Shown here piece by piece: positions 1-12,689 of a DNA stretch of 64,000 nucleotides; the stretch's first letter is position 1; each line of letters opens with the position of its first letter. Made by a program: the position numbers and the translations under genes. The notes under the pieces are model-generated. The model was not told where the DNA came from. It was given only the letters and a program-made list of their open reading frames with translations, and searched no databases. The DNA is from Ailurus styani (taxonomy: Eukaryota; Chordata; Mammalia; Carnivora; Ailuridae), in NCBI GenBank assembly GCA_002007465.1, contig LNAC01000031.1, positions 4,543,705 to 4,607,704 on the forward strand, given 5' to 3'.

Positions 1-3000
1 ACCATTTTTCCCCCCACTATAGCCAGATCCAAACCCCTTTCCCAACCAGTAACTGCCCCCATCTCCTACAGGGCTGATACTATTTCTGCTAATAAGGGGG
101 TATGTCCAATGTTCTTCGTCAAGATGTTCTAGTGTTACAAGCTCCTTCCAGTTTTAGAACCAGAGGGGAACAAGGGCAATTTAATCTACATTAAAAGATC
201 CAGTATTTTCATTCAAAAGTATCTAAACCTTTCTCAGGGAAGTGATAAGTAGGAGAAACAAAGCAAAGATAATTCTGGACTAATCCTAGTGACAAGCAGA
301 ACTTCTCAAAGTTTCCATTGAAATATCCCCCAAAAGAGAGAAACCTAAACAACCATCCCCAACATCCCATCCTTAAACTCCCATCCTTCCCCACTGCGAG
401 CCCAGGGCTTTTTTTTAAATTCTCAAGTTTTGCCTTTAAGCCACAGTATATCCTTCCTGATTTAATATAAAAATAAGGATTAAATTACCAGCAAGTAAAA
501 TTAAAGGTTGTGCATATTTATACCGTGACTTTTTTTTTCACATACCATATTGACAAATCACTAGGCGAACTTATGAAATTCCGAGGGGCAAAAAAACTCT
601 TTTCTTCTAGTGAAATCTAGCAAGAAACAACATTTTGTTGAACTTAGGTTAGTTATCTTTTTATAGGTGATCAGAAACAAAAGAATAATCAGTAATTGTT
701 ACTGGAATGGTTGCCATGTTGGAAAAAATCCTGTTTTTACTGGTCATTATGTCCCACTGTTCAGAGCAATGGGAAAAGTTTATGATTCTATAAACAAGAA
801 GAATGAGACACTCAGAAATGTGCAACTCTGGCATAACACAAGAAGCAATGAAGTATAATACAAACAAAACAAACCAGTCAAAAGAGCAGAGTCTGCTTTG
901 TTTTGTTACAAGCATTTTAGTACTCACAGGCTGTAGCCTTAAAATGGAACAGTCTGTTACTAGGTCACTACCCATGAACAGTCACAAATTATATACACTG
1001 TTAACAACTCCCTGTGCTAGACTCTAGAACTAGAAGACATTTTCAGTCACTGTATTTTATTAACTCACTAGGATTTCTAATACATTACTTAGTCCTCTTG
1101 CATTAACTGAGATTACCACAGTGTTTTGCTAACAACTCCATCATAGTCTCAAAGATTTTTATTGCAGGAGGTAAAAATGACTTCAATAGACTTGGCTGTT
1201 CTAAACAACCAAGTCAGAAGTGTCACAGGGAGAGGCCAGCTGGGCTGCGTAGGCTGGGCTCAGGATGATACTGCCTCAGTCAAGTCACATTTTCCTGGGC
1301 TCATTTCTCAGTTTTGCGAGTCCAGAAACTTAATTTTGTCAGGGTGCCCAGAGTTGATCATACTCAAGGGATGAGGTTTGTGCTAACTCAATACACAAGA
1401 GGCCAGTGTAAAAACTAGAACACCAATTTGCTCATTTATGAGAAGGGTAACTATCAAAGGGCCTAGAAACCTATGATATGTAGCCAACACCTTCTTTTCC
1501 CTGCAAGAAAGTCTACATGGAAAGTCTGCTCTTATCCTTTCAGTTCAGCAAACATTTAAAAAGCATCTAAGGTACAGGTCATTTTGACCCCAAGGATGTT
1601 TTATATATATAAACACGCATTTTAATTGGAGTTATGCCAGTATTGAATTGTTAAGGAGACATTATTTTCCAGAAAAAACTGGAAATTTGTACTGATTTAT
1701 AACTTGATCAATTTTCTAAAGTTTTCTTTTCTGATTGGCAAGTTCAGCCTTAGGAAAGACTATTGTCTATCTACATAATGGAATTATCCAATAGCCATAT
1801 TTACAAAACTATCTTCTAAATATGGTTCTTTACCTAGAGCTTCAAAGGAATCTGATAATCCACTGAACTAGTATGCAAACATTTGTATTGAATGCACATG
1901 TGTTCTTTACTACTAGATTTTCATATCAGGGAGTGACCTAAAAACTCGAACTCTTCCAGAGCCAACCTGGGCAATCGGGGACACCAATAGCACCCACTAC
2001 TCAAAATCAGGGCATCTAGAGTGAATTCTTGAAAGCTTTATAGCCAGTTTAATCTAATATGCTCTATTCCCTGATATCCTTATTACAGGCCCAACTATAA
2101 CTTAATCCTGGTCATCTAGGTTTGCCTATGCATTTTTTTTCCTGCAAAACTTTTCTAGTTTACCTTCTGGAATTCCAACCGGGGTAGACAGGAGAACCAG
2201 ACCATTATTCCTCCATACTCCTAAAGAACTCTTCTTCTGACCCAAAGAGCCATTTACTCTACTTCCTTCTACCTGTCCTAGTGCTGTCATTTAGCAACAT
2301 CTCAGTCAACACCACCCCCACTTCATAAAGTCCACTATTTTTCTTTCTATTTCAAATATGTCTATGATCCTCCATGATGTCAGTGTCCACATGAACTACT
2401 CTTTCAACTTCTTAGCCTCTTCATCTTTGATGATCTTCACCTCTACTCTACTTCATCCCTCCTTTCCCATGCCCGGTCCTTAGGTATTATCACTACCTGC
2501 AACTATTTCCCATTCAGATATCCTACAACCTGGACATAAAACCTTCCATCCTTCCATTTCCATCATTCATTTGCTCCCTACTCATGCTCTTATATAGCAT
2601 CCAAACTCTTGACCCTTCCATATTCTTCTTCTCTGCTAGCCCTCTTCTGTCTTCATTTCCTGTCCTATACATTTGAGATCCCAAGGTGTTTCTCTTTTCT
2701 CTTTGTCCTTAGCCTCACATTCCTTGTTCTATTGTCCTTCAGTCCAAGATCCCAACCCTACAGAGATCAATGCAGGTGTCTGATTTTTCTATACCCATAT
2801 GTGGGTTGCTAAATAATGCTATAGAAGTGACCACCAGATCGATGGTGCTACAAATTCATGGTCTCCATCTTCAACTGGGTATTTGGTACTTCTTGGCAAA
2901 CCTGGTTATTGTTCTTGTTCTCCAAAGTAGTTCAAGCCTTCTCCCTGTCTTCTGTGTCAGATTTGACATCTCTTCCCCTCCTTCTCTTCCCTCATGCTTT

Positions 3001-3144
3001 CCGTCCCAGAGAAGAAGGAAGCATCAGATGGGGAACTCCCCTGAGCTTCCCATCACTAAGCCGACAAATTTATATGCAGCCACATACATCTTTCTCTTTT
3101 TCCTTCAGTCACAGTGCAATAAATATCCCTCGTCTTTTTTTTAT
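1..3144. other. intergenic sequence without recognised genes
   Basis: I see no exon with supported splice sites and no recent repeat here. The stretch from about 2200 to 3110 is rich in C and T and resembles decayed L2-type sequence on one strand, but I could not assign it firmly. The open frames present are short, lack homology I recognise and look like chance. Confidence 0.5.
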
Positions 3145-3355
3145 TAACATATAATATATTATTTGCCCCAGGGGTACAGGTCTGTGAATCATCAGTCTTA
3201 GACATTTCACAGCATTTACCATAGCACAAACCCTCCCCAATGCCCACCACCCAGCAACCCTATCCCTACCCCCCCAACCCCCGGGAACTCTCAGTTTGTT
3301 TCGTGAGATTAAGAGTCTCTTATAGTTTGTCTCCCTCCCAATCCCATCTTGTTTC
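3145..3355 (-). mobile_element. 5'-truncated LINE-1 3' UTR fragment
   Basis: Read on the minus strand this matches the carnivore L1 3' UTR, which includes the CACAGACCTGTACCCCTGG stretch and a G-rich tract before it. Only the 3' end is present, as in a heavily 5'-truncated insertion. Similar flanks, ATATCCCTCGTCTT at about 3123 and ATATCCCTCATCTT at about 3360, look like a target-site duplication. A second copy of the same L1 segment lies at about 25173-25310. Confidence 0.8.
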
Positions 3356-3666
3356 ATTAATATCCCTCATCTTATTTAAGGCTAATCCCTCTGGTAGTGC
3401 TGTGTGTGCTTCCCCTTTTGACACTGGAGGAACCGCGCTCCATCTGTTTCCCCTTTCTTCTCTGGTGTCGTCAACATTTACCTCTCTACTATTCATTACT
3501 GTCAGTATTTACACACATCCAAGTCTCTAGCTACTATTTTTTCTTCCCCATTTGGCTCACAGCAACTTTTTTTTTTTTAGAAGAAAATACCTTTTAGTCC
3601 TGAGTTATTTAATAATGTCACTTGTCAGGACTTGTATACTTGTTTATAACAAATTTCTAGTGTTCT

Positions 3667-3846
3667 CTTTTTTACAGATTTTATTTATTTACTTGACAGA
3701 GAGGGAGAAAGAACACAAGCAGGGGGAGCAGCAGAGGGAGAGGGAGAAGCAGGTTCCTCACCGAGCAGGGGCTCCATCCCAGGACCTTGGGATCATTACG
3801 TGAGCCAAAGGCAGACACTTAACCAACTAAGCCACCTAAGCACCCC
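3667..3846 (-). mobile_element. CAN-SINE (SINEC), older subfamily
   Basis: The minus strand shows the SINEC layout: a degenerate tRNA-derived head (read here as GCCACCTAAGCACCCC), the body with GCAGGTTCC, and an A/T tail next to 3680. Imperfect flanking repeats of ACAAATTCCTA type (about 3649 and 3847) support insertion by target-primed reverse transcription. The purine-rich AACACAAGCAGGGGGAGCAG body marks an older subfamily than the mustelid-type copies. Confidence 0.88.
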
Positions 3847-4404
3847 ACAAATTCCTACTGTTTTAAACAGACTATTTTAAGTACTACAAACTTGCTCACC
3901 TGGAAAATTGTTAAGACTTTTAAAACTCAAGTATTATACAAGTTCTTACTATTCAGTATTGTTTTCTTCTTTAAACTTTTAAGTTATGAAATACACAAAA
4001 AGCATAAAACATAAATACATGGTATAATGAATAATTATGAAACAAACACCCATTTAACCATCATTCAGATAAGGAAATATCCCAACACTTGTGTCCCTTC
4101 TAGATAGTTACTTTCTCACCCTCCTAGGGAACCAACATTCTGAATTTTAAGGCAATCATTTCCCAGCTTTTCTTTATAAAGTTTAGCTCTTTCTTTGCCT
4201 ACCCAGGTCCACTCTTCTCTCTTCTCCACCCTGCCCTATATACTGGGAAGCTAGCTTGTATGAACTATATCAACAGGTTCCTTTGGCCTCTGGCTTCCAC
4301 TTGCATTTATCGACAGGGAGATCAGAGGGAGTGGAATGAAACAGGATATTTTCCTCCCCTGCCTCCTCCCCTAGAAAGTCTCCCCAAGGGCTAGCCAGGT
4401 TGAT

Positions 4405-4455
4405 TTTATTACCAACTGTATTCATCAGGGTAGGCAGAGAAACATAATCAACAGG

Positions 4456-4487
<32 letters not shown>

Positions 4488-4850
4488 GCACATGTGTTTA
4501 TATATATAATATTGTTATAAATACTACCCTGATATATATGTCATATATATTTGTCATAAATATATATGAGAGAGAAGGAGAGAGAGAGAGATTTATTTTA
4601 AAGAATTGGCTTATGCGATTGTAGAGGTTTGGTAAATCCAAAACCTGCATGGTAGGCCAGCAGGCTGGAGATGTGGGGAAGAGTTCTAGTTCAAGTCCAA
4701 AGACTATCTGCTGGCAGAATTCCTTCTTGCTTGGAGGTGGTCAGTCTGTTCTATTAAGGCCTCCAAATGATTGGGTGAGGCCCACCCACATTATGGAGGG
4801 TAATCTGCTTTACCCAAAATCCACTGATTTAAATGTTAATCTAGAATGAG
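4405..4850 (+). repeat. ancient interspersed repeat with internal (TG)n and AT-rich tract
   Basis: The segment beginning near TGTATTCATCAGGG, then AGAGAAACATAATCAACAGG, a (TG)n/(TA)n block and AATTGGCTTATGCGATTG resembles a widespread old mammalian interspersed repeat. I do not assign a family. The (TG)n run at about 4456-4488 is a separate microsatellite within it. Confidence 0.5.
4456..4488 (+). repeat. (TG)n microsatellite
   Basis: A run of about 14 TG dinucleotides with one TGCG interruption. Likely length-polymorphic. Confidence 0.95.
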
Positions 4851-5040
4851 TAAGCCACAGGGATAAAAGGCACAGCTTAGGGAATAAAGTAATATTGTAA
4901 TAGTGTTATATGGTGACAAACAATAACTACATTTGTGATGAACATAGCAAAACATATAGAGAAACTGAATCACTATTTTGTACACCTGAAACTAACTTAA
5001 CATTGGGTGCCAATTCTACTCAAATAAAAAAATTTAAATA
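4851..5040 (+). mobile_element. L1M-type LINE 3' end
   Basis: The order GGATAAAAGGCACAG, TATGGTGACAAACAATAAC, then TGTACACCTGAAACTAA and an A-rich end is typical of the 3' UTR of old mammalian L1 (L1M). The same terminal segment is seen at about 62980-63370, which supports both calls. Confidence 0.7.
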
Positions 5041-5439
5041 AATTTTACTTTCATGTTTGAATATACCTTCACAGAAATCCAGAATAAGCTTGACAAATAC
5101 ATGGGCACCGTGGCCCAGTCATGTTGATATACAAAATTAACCATCACAACGACCAAAGGCCATTATTTCTAGGAGACTTAACTCTTCATGCAACTCTCGC
5201 TCTCTGGATTCCCTCTGCTTACCCTTCTGACTTAAGAATAGTTATGGTTCCTGCTGTTATTAGCACTAGGACACTGTACTATTCCTTACATTCCTTATAG
5301 CTTTTCCCAAACCGTGCCCATACCTTTTATTAAACAATCTTCAATTACCTAGCTTGAGAATATCAATACAATTACCCAACTGTGCAATCCTAGAAAACAG
5401 AATTGCCTGTTTTAGAACTTGATGTAAGTAAAGTCATGG

Positions 5440-6690
5440 TGTGTGTGTCCCACTGGGTCATGCTTCCTTTGTTCAGTGGTACTTACAGAAGCTTCACCCA
5501 TGTAGCAACAGTTTGTTCATTTTCAGTGCTGTATAGAATTTGAATACATGAAAGTACCATTATTTATACATCCATTCTAGGGTTGATGAATATATGTGTT
5601 GTTTCCAGTTTGGAGCTATCATAAATAATACTGTTATAAATATTCTTTACATGTACCCCTGTATGCAATTTTCTCTAACGTATATACATGGGACTAGGAT
5701 TATACATAATAAAATATGCACATATTTAATTTTATGCTATAATGCTAATTTTCTAAAGTGGTAACTCCAACTTATATACACACATAGTATACGAGTAATA
5801 CTGTTACTCTGTATTGTCAGTAAAGTAACCATCTTGTTATTTTTTTTTAAGATTTTTATTTATTTATTTGACAGAGAGAGATCACAAGTAGGCAGATAGG
5901 CAGGCAGAGAGAGAGGGGGAAGCAAGCCCTCTGCTGAGCAGAGAGCCTAATGTGGGGCTTGATCCCAGGACCCTGAGATCATGACCTGAGCCAAAGGCAG
6001 AAGCTTAACCCACTGAGCCACCCAGGTGCCCCAGCCATCTTGTTATTTTCCTACCTTTGAATTTATCACTTCTGGTAGGAAGTAAGTCATTGTCATTTTA
6101 ATTTGCATATCTCTAACAAATAATACGATTGATCTTATTGTGCATTCAGATTTCTTCTTTTATAGGTATCTGTTAAAGTTTTTTGTCCGTTTTTACACTG
6201 AGTAGTCTTTTCCCCTTGATCTGAATGAATTATTTCTTTATCCTAGATTATAGTCACTTGTTAGCTCTGTGACAAATATATCTTCACATCCTGTGACTTA
6301 TCTTCTTTGTTTTTCTGAAGTCCTTCAATTTCATGATGTCAAATTTCCTTTAGAGTTAGAACTTCTTCTGTCTTTTTAAAGAAATTTCTCTCTAACCTGA
6401 AATCATAATTTTTTTCTATATTATTTTTCCAAGTTTTATATTTTGCCTTTCACATGTAGGTCTTTAATATATCTGGAAATGACTTGCATATGATGCAATT
6501 TTACTTTTCTCCATATGGATATCCAACTGTTCAAACATCATTTATATAAAAGTGTTCCTTTCCCACTGCTCTGTGGTGCTACCTATTTCATACAGTAAGT
6601 ATCCATAAATGCAGGGGTCTATGCTTTTCGAATGGTGTATTTGGCTATCCTGCCAATATCATGCTGTCTTAAATATTATGGTGTTAGAAA
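5440..6690 (-). mobile_element. ancient L1M fragment, antisense, split by a SINE
   Basis: Plus-strand phrases such as GTTTCCAGTTTGGAGCTATC and CCATATGGATATCCAACTG are the complement of L1 ORF2 3' part and 3' UTR. The element is strongly diverged, and a SINE (5844-6034) has inserted into it. It ends near 6690, just before the younger sense L1, so the two elements lie head to head. Confidence 0.75.
5844..6034 (-). mobile_element. CAN-SINE with exact 15-bp target duplication
   Basis: The minus strand gives the full SINEC: head GGCACCTGGGTGGCTCAGTG, mustelid-type body with TCTGCCT motifs, and the AAATAAATAAATAAA tail. CCATCTTGTTATTTT flanks it at 5829-5843 and 6035-6049. It interrupts the older antisense L1M. 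Confidence 0.95.
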
Positions 6691-7155
6691 AAAAATTATT
6701 ATGGTGTTAGGATAACTACTTCTACTCAATTCTACTTCTTCAAAAGTCTCTTGCCTGTCCTTGGCTCTTTATAATCTTATGGAAATTTTAGAAACATACT
6801 GTCACAGGGTGCTAAATGAGAAAAATATGCAGCCAAGAATACTTTATCCAGCTAGGATGTCATTCAAAATAGAAGGAGAGATTAAAAAGCTTCTAGGACA
6901 AACAGAAACTTAAAGAATTTGTGATCACCAAACCAGTCCTACAAGAAATATTAAAAAGGATCCTCTAAGCAAAGAGAGACCCCAAAAGTAACATAGACCA
7001 GAAAGGAACAGAGATAATACACAGAAACGGTGACTTTACAGGTAATATAATGACACTAAATTCATATCTTTCAATAGTTACTCTGAATGTAAATGGGCTA
7101 AATGCCCCAATCAAAACACACAAGGTATCAGATTGGATAAAAAAAGCAAGACCCA

Positions 7156-7536
7156 TTGATATGCTATCTGCAAGAGACTCATTTTAGACCCAAAGACACC
7201 TCCAAATTTAAAGTAAGGCGGTGGAAAACCATTTACCATGCTAACGGACATCAAAAGAAAGCTGGGGTGGTAATCCTTATATCAGACAAATTTGATTTTA
7301 AAGCAAAGACTGTAATAAGAGATGAGGAAGGACATTATATCATAATTAAAGGGTCTATCCAACAAGATCTAATAGTTGTAAATATTTATGTCCCTAACAT
7401 TGGGGCAGCCAAATATAGAAGCCAATTAATAACAAAATCAAAGGAACACATTGATAATAATACAATAAGAGTAGGGAACTTTAACACCTCCCTCATTGCA
7501 AAGGACAATGTCAGCAGAAGATCAACAAGGAAATAA
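7156..7536 (+). pseudogene. L1 ORF2 endonuclease-domain remnant
   Basis: This is the longest open piece of the decayed L1 ORF2, reading ICYLQETHF near its start and VVNIYVPN further on, both typical of the APE-type endonuclease of L1. ORF2 encodes the endonuclease and reverse transcriptase used for retrotransposition. A stop just upstream and another at 7536 break it, so no functional enzyme can be made. Confidence 0.85.
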
Positions 7537-8475
7537 GAGCTTTGAATGAAACACCAGATAGACTTCACAGATACATTCAGAACATTCCATACTAAAAAAC
7601 AAAATACACATTCTTCTCAGGTGCACTTGGAACGTTCTCCAGAATAGACCACATAGTGGGTCACAAATCAGGTCTCAACTGGCATTTTTGACTGGGATCA
7701 TTCCCTGCATATTTTTAGACCACAATGCTTTGAAACTAGAACTCAATCACAAGAGGAAATTTGGAAAGAACTCAAATATATGGAGGCTAAAGAGCATCCT
7801 TATCAAAGAATGAATGGGTCAACCAGGAAATTAAAAAAGAATTTAAAATTTCATGAAAGCAAACAAGAATGAAAACACAACTGTTCAAAATCTTTGGGAT
7901 GCAGGGAAGGCTGTCCTAAGAGGGAAGTATATAGAAATACAAGTCTTTCTCAAGAAACAAGAAGGGTCTCAAATGCACAGCCTAAGCTTACACCTAAAGG
8001 AGCTGGGGAAAAGAAAATAAAGCCTAAACCCAGCAAGAAAAGAGAAATAATAAATATTAAAGCAAAAATCAATGAAATCGAAACCAAAAGAACAGTAGAA
8101 CAGATCAAATAATCCAGGAGCTGGTTCTTTAAAAGAATTAATAAAATCAATAAACCCTTGGCCAGACTTATCAAAAAGAAAAGAGAAAGGACACAAATAA
8201 TTAAAATCTTGAATGAAAGAGGAGAGATCACAACCAACACTGAAGAAATAGAAACCGTTATAAGAACATATTATGAGCAATTACATGCCAACAAATTAAT
8301 CAACCTAGAAGAAATGGATGCATTGCTAGAGATGTATAAACTGCCAACAGAAAGTAGTAGAAAACCTGAACAAACCCATTACCAGCAAGGAAATTGAAGC
8401 AGTAATCAAAAATCTTCCAACAAACAAGAGCCCAGGGCTAGATGGCTTCCCAGGGGTATTCTACCAAACATTTAA

Positions 8476-8678
8476 TATTTTTTATTATTTCTTAAAATAT
8501 TTTATTTATTTATTTGTGGGAGAGTGAGAGAACACAAGCAGGGGGAGCAGTAGAAGGACAGGGAGAAGCAGGCTCCCCGCCGAGCAGGGAGCCTGATGCG
8601 GGACTCAATCCCAGGACCCTGGGATCATGACCTGAGCTGAAGGCAGATCCTCAACCATCTGAGCCACTCAGGCACCCC
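8476..8678 (-). mobile_element. CAN-SINE inserted in L1 ORF2
   Basis: The minus strand shows head GGTGCCTGAGTGGCTCAG, the body and the (AAATAAAT) tail. TCTACCAAACATTTAA occurs at 8460-8475 and again at 8679-8694, a perfect 16-bp target-site duplication inside the L1 reading frame. The SINE is therefore younger than the L1. Confidence 0.95.
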
Positions 8679-10836
8679 TCTACCAAACATTTAAAGAAGA
8701 AATAATACCTATTCTTCTGAAGCTAAAAACTAGAAATTCTTTCTATGAGGTCAGCATTACCGTGATCTCAAAACCACAAAAGACCCCACCAAAAAGGAGA
8801 ATTACAGACCAATATCCCTGATGAAAATGATGCAAAAATTCTCACCAAAATACTAGTCAATGGGATCCAACAGTATACTAGAAAGATTATTCACCATGAT
8901 CAAGTGGGATTTATTCCTGGGCTGTAAGGGTGGTTCAACACCCACAAATCAATCAATGTGATACACTACATAAATACAACAAAGGACAAGAACCATATAA
9001 TCCTCTCAATAGATGCTGAAAAAGCATTTGACGAAGTACAGTAATCTTTCTTGATTAAAACTTTTTAGAGTGTAGAGATAGAGGGAACATACCTTAATAT
9101 CATAAAAGCTGTATATGAAAAGCCCACAGCGAATAGCATTCTCAATGGGTAAAAACCGACAGCTTTTCCCCTAAGATTAGGAACACAGCAGGAATGTCCA
9201 CTATCACCACTGCTGTTCAACATAGTACTAGAAGTCCTAGTCTCAGCAATCAGACAACAAAAAGAAATAAAAGGTATTTGAATCAGCAAAGAAGAAGTCA
9301 AATTCTCACTCTTTTCAGATGACATCATACTCCATGTAGAAAACCCAAAGACTCCATCCCAAAATTGCCAGAACCCATACAGGAATTTAGCAAAGTGGCA
9401 GGATATAAAATCAATGCATAGAAATCAGTTGCATTCCTATACACTAACAATGAGACAGAAGAAAGAGAAATTAAGGAGTTGATCCCATTTACAACTGCAC
9501 CCCAAACCATATGATATCTAGGAAAAAGCCTAACCAAAGAGGCAAAGGATCTTTACTCAGAAAACTCTAGAACACTCATGAAAGAACTTGAGGAAGGCAC
9601 ACACAAAAAATGGAAAACCATTCCATGCTTATGGATTAGAACACATATTGTTAAAATGTCTACACTATCCAGACCAATCTACACATTCAGTGCAATCCCT
9701 ACCAAAATACCATTAACTTTTTCCACAGAGCTGGAAAAAAATTCTAAAATTTGTATGGAACCAGAAAAGACCCCAAATAGCCAAAGGAATGTTGAAAAAG
9801 AAAACCAAAACTTGTGGCATCGCAATTCTGGACTTCAAACTCTATTACAAAGCTGTAATCATCAAGACAGTATGGTACTGGCACAAAAACAGACACACAG
9901 ATCAATGTAACAGAATACAGAACCCCACTCTATGGTCAACTAATCTTTGATAAAGCAAGAATGAATATCCAATGGAAAAAAGACAGTCTCTTCAACAAAT
10001 GGTGTTGGGAAAATTAGACAGAATCTGGACCATTTTCTTACACAATACACAAAAATAGGCTCAAAATGGATGAAAGATCTAAATGTGAGACAGGAATCCA
10101 CCCAAATCCTAGAATAGAGCACAGACAGCAACCTCCGTGTCCTCAGCTGCAGGACCTTCTTGCTAGACATGTCTCCAAAGGCAAGGGAAACAAAGGCAAA
10201 AATAAACTATTGGGACTTTATCAAAATAAAAACTTTTGCACAGCAAAGGAAACAGTTGAAAAAAAACCAAAAGACAACTGATAGAATGGGAGAAGATATT
10301 TGCAAATGCCTATCAGATAAAGGGCCAGCATCCAAAATCTATAAAGAACTTCTCAAGCCCAACACCCAAAGAACAAATAATCCAATCAAGAAATGGGCAG
10401 AAGACATGAACAGACATTTTTCCAAAGTAGAATCCAACAGACACATGAAAAAATGCTCATCACTCAGCATCAGGGAAATACAAATCAAAACTATAATGAA
10501 ATATCACCTCACACCAGTCAGGATGGCTAAAATTAACAGGTTAGGAAATGATGGATGTTGGCAAGAATGCAGAAAAAGGGGAACCCTCCTACACTGTTGG
10601 TGAGAATGCAAGCGGTGCAGCCACTCTGGAAAACAGTATGGAAGTTTCTCAAAATTTGAAAAGAGCTACCCTATGATCCAGCAATTGCACTACTGGGTAT
10701 TTACCTCAAAGATACAAATGCAGTGATCCGTAGGGGCACGTGCACCCCAATGTTTATAGCAGAAATGTCCACGATAGCCAAATTATGGGAAGAGTCCAGA
10801 TGTCCACTGACAAATGAATAGATAAAGAAGATGTAG

Positions 10837-10866
10837 TGTATATATATATATATATATATATATGTA
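10837..10866 (+). repeat. (TA)n microsatellite in L1 3' region
   Basis: An uninterrupted TA run inside the 3' part of the L1, followed by a further short TATATA cluster at about 10880. Confidence 0.9.
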
Positions 10867-11308
10867 CATATATACAAACATATATATATAATGGAATATT
10901 GCTCAGCCATCAAAAAAAAAGAAATCTTTCCATTTGTGATGATGTGGATGGAACCAGAAGGTTCACTATGCTAAGTGAAGTTAGTCAGTCAGAGAAAGAT
11001 ATTTATGATCTCACTGATATTGGAATTTAAGGAACAAAACAGAGGATCATAGGGAAAGAGAGCAAAAAATAAAACAAGATGAAACCAGAAAAGGAGACAA
11101 ACCATAGGAGACTCTTAATCACAGGAAACAAACTGAGGGTTGGTGGAGGGTTGGGGGGCAGAGGGATGGGGTGATGGACATTAAGGAGGGAATGTGTTGT
11201 AAAAAGCATTCAGTATTATATAAGACTGATAAATCACAGGCCTGCATCTCTGAAACCAATAATACATTACATGTTAAATAATTGAATTTAAATTAAAAGA
11301 TTAAAAAG

Positions 11309-11648
11309 GGCTAAGGTATTCTCATGGCTTCTACAATTGTACATACATTGATGATTCTCACATTTCAATCTCTTAGATTCCATATATCTCTCCTGAGCAT
11401 CAGGACTGAGTATCCAATTTCCTAGGCATCTTCATTTGGTTCATGGCTCAGGAAACATACTCATAAAAGTCTGATAACTTTACCTAAAAATAATAAATTT
11501 ATGCAAACTCAGCCTGCATAAAACTTAACTTACTGAAAATAAATAGAAATGAAAAATAACATAGAAATGTTAAAAATGGAAAAAAGGAATAAAATCATTT
11601 ATAAAATTATTATTATCATATATTATAGTGGAAAAAAGAAAGGAAAGA
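11309..11648. other. AT-rich intergenic gap
   Basis: No gene or repeat is recognised between the L1 tail and the SINE tail fragment. The stretch is AT-rich and unremarkable. Confidence 0.5.
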
Positions 11649-11649
11649 C

Positions 11650-11706
11650 TATCTCTTGTCACTGTCTCTCTCTCAAATAAATAAATAAAATCTTAAAAAA
11701 AAAAGT
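11650..11706 (+). mobile_element. CAN-SINE tail fragment
   Basis: Only the terminal part of a SINEC is present: a CT-rich body remnant, CAAATAAATAAATAAAATCTT and an A run. A second, full SINE begins immediately after it, consistent with insertion into or next to the A-tail of an existing SINE. Confidence 0.85.
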
Positions 11707-11920
11707 GGGGGGCACCTGGGTGGCTCAGGCAGTTAAGCGTCTGCCTTTGGTTCCAGTCATAATCCCAGGGTCCTTGGATCAAGCCCCATGTCTGGCTCCC
11801 TGCATAGCAGGAGCCTGCTTCTCCCTCTCCTCCCCAGTTGTGCTCTCTCTCACTATCTCTTATCACTATCTGTCTCTCTCTCAAATGAATAAATAAAATC
11901 TTTAAAAAATTAAAAAATAA
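11707..11920 (+). mobile_element. CAN-SINE
   Basis: Full-length: head GGCACCTGGGTGGCTCAGGC, body with GCAGGAGCCTGCTTCTCCCT, tail AAATGAATAAATAAAATC. It sits directly behind the tail of another SINE copy. Confidence 0.95.
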
Positions 11921-12319
11921 AGGAAGGAATCCATTTCTGCTGGAATCCATTTTCCATTAGATAACAAAAAATATGTATTTTTATTGCCGAAAAATTCTTG
12001 ACAATAGATGAAATAATAAAATAACTTTATGTCTATAACTTTTAAATATTTTAATAAAACTTCATTACAAAATAAATGCATGTTCATTATTGTATAAGTT
12101 CAAATAAACAAATCTGACCATCCACTGATAACCACTTTATATCCTGTCAGATACTTTTATGAATGTATATATACTATTTTTGCAAAATGGGATTATTCTA
12201 AATAAATCTTTTTTTTAAGCAATATGGCATGAAGTCAATAAACACTTGTTCATTCTATTCCTAATACACAGCAGAGTACAGGGTATACTGACAGCATCAA
12301 GAAAACATCTAAAATTTTA

Positions 12320-12530
12320 GGGGCACCTGGGTGGCTCAGTTCTTAAGCAGCTGCCTTCGGCTCAGGTCATGATCCCAGGGTCCTCAGATCGAGCCCCTCA
12401 TCAAGCCTCGCATTGGGTTCCCTGCTGGGCAGGAAGCCTGCTTCTCCCTCTCCCACACCCCCTGCTTCTGTTCCCCCTCTCACAATGTCTCTCTCTGTCA
12501 AATAAAGAAATTTTAAAAAAAAAGAAAAGA
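12320..12530 (+). mobile_element. CAN-SINE
   Basis: Head GGGGCACCTGGGTGGCTCAG and body are intact, and the tail reads CAAATAAAGAAATTTT plus A. AAGAAAACA near 12299 and 12530 suggests the target duplication. Confidence 0.92.
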
Positions 12531-12689
12531 AAGAAAACACTTTTTAAATCAGTGGAGGAATCCTTTATGACAGTCTTTGGTAATATTTTTCCCTCTGGCA
12601 TGTTTATATATTTATTTATGAGTCCCAGATGAAGTGAGAATTTTAGCTCTTTGTTATATATGTTACAAATGCTGTTTTCCCCTATTTAT

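Larger units (their letters stand above)
6760..11308 (+). mobile_element. LINE-1, carnivore lineage, 5'-truncated, ORF2 decayed
   Basis: The sequence runs from the end of ORF1 and the ORF1-ORF2 spacer, through ORF2 from the ATG at about 7050, to an A-rich 3' end at about 11300. ORF2 can be followed by homology through its endonuclease part (translation includes LNVNGLNAP, about 7085), the reverse transcriptase part (DAEKAFDEV at about 9010 and SDDIIL at about 9318, where active L1 usually has F-A-D-D), and the C-terminal part near 10550. It carries many frameshifts and stops and is interrupted by a SINE at 8476-8678. The 5' UTR and most of ORF1 are missing, so it is not active. Confidence 0.92.

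Noticed and set aside
4270..4491. Frame with an H-T repeat on the minus strand
   Set aside because: It is the translation of the (TG)n microsatellite.
9578..10603. Open frames of 110 and 147 codons
   Set aside because: They are pieces of the decayed L1 ORF2 in different frames and not separate genes.
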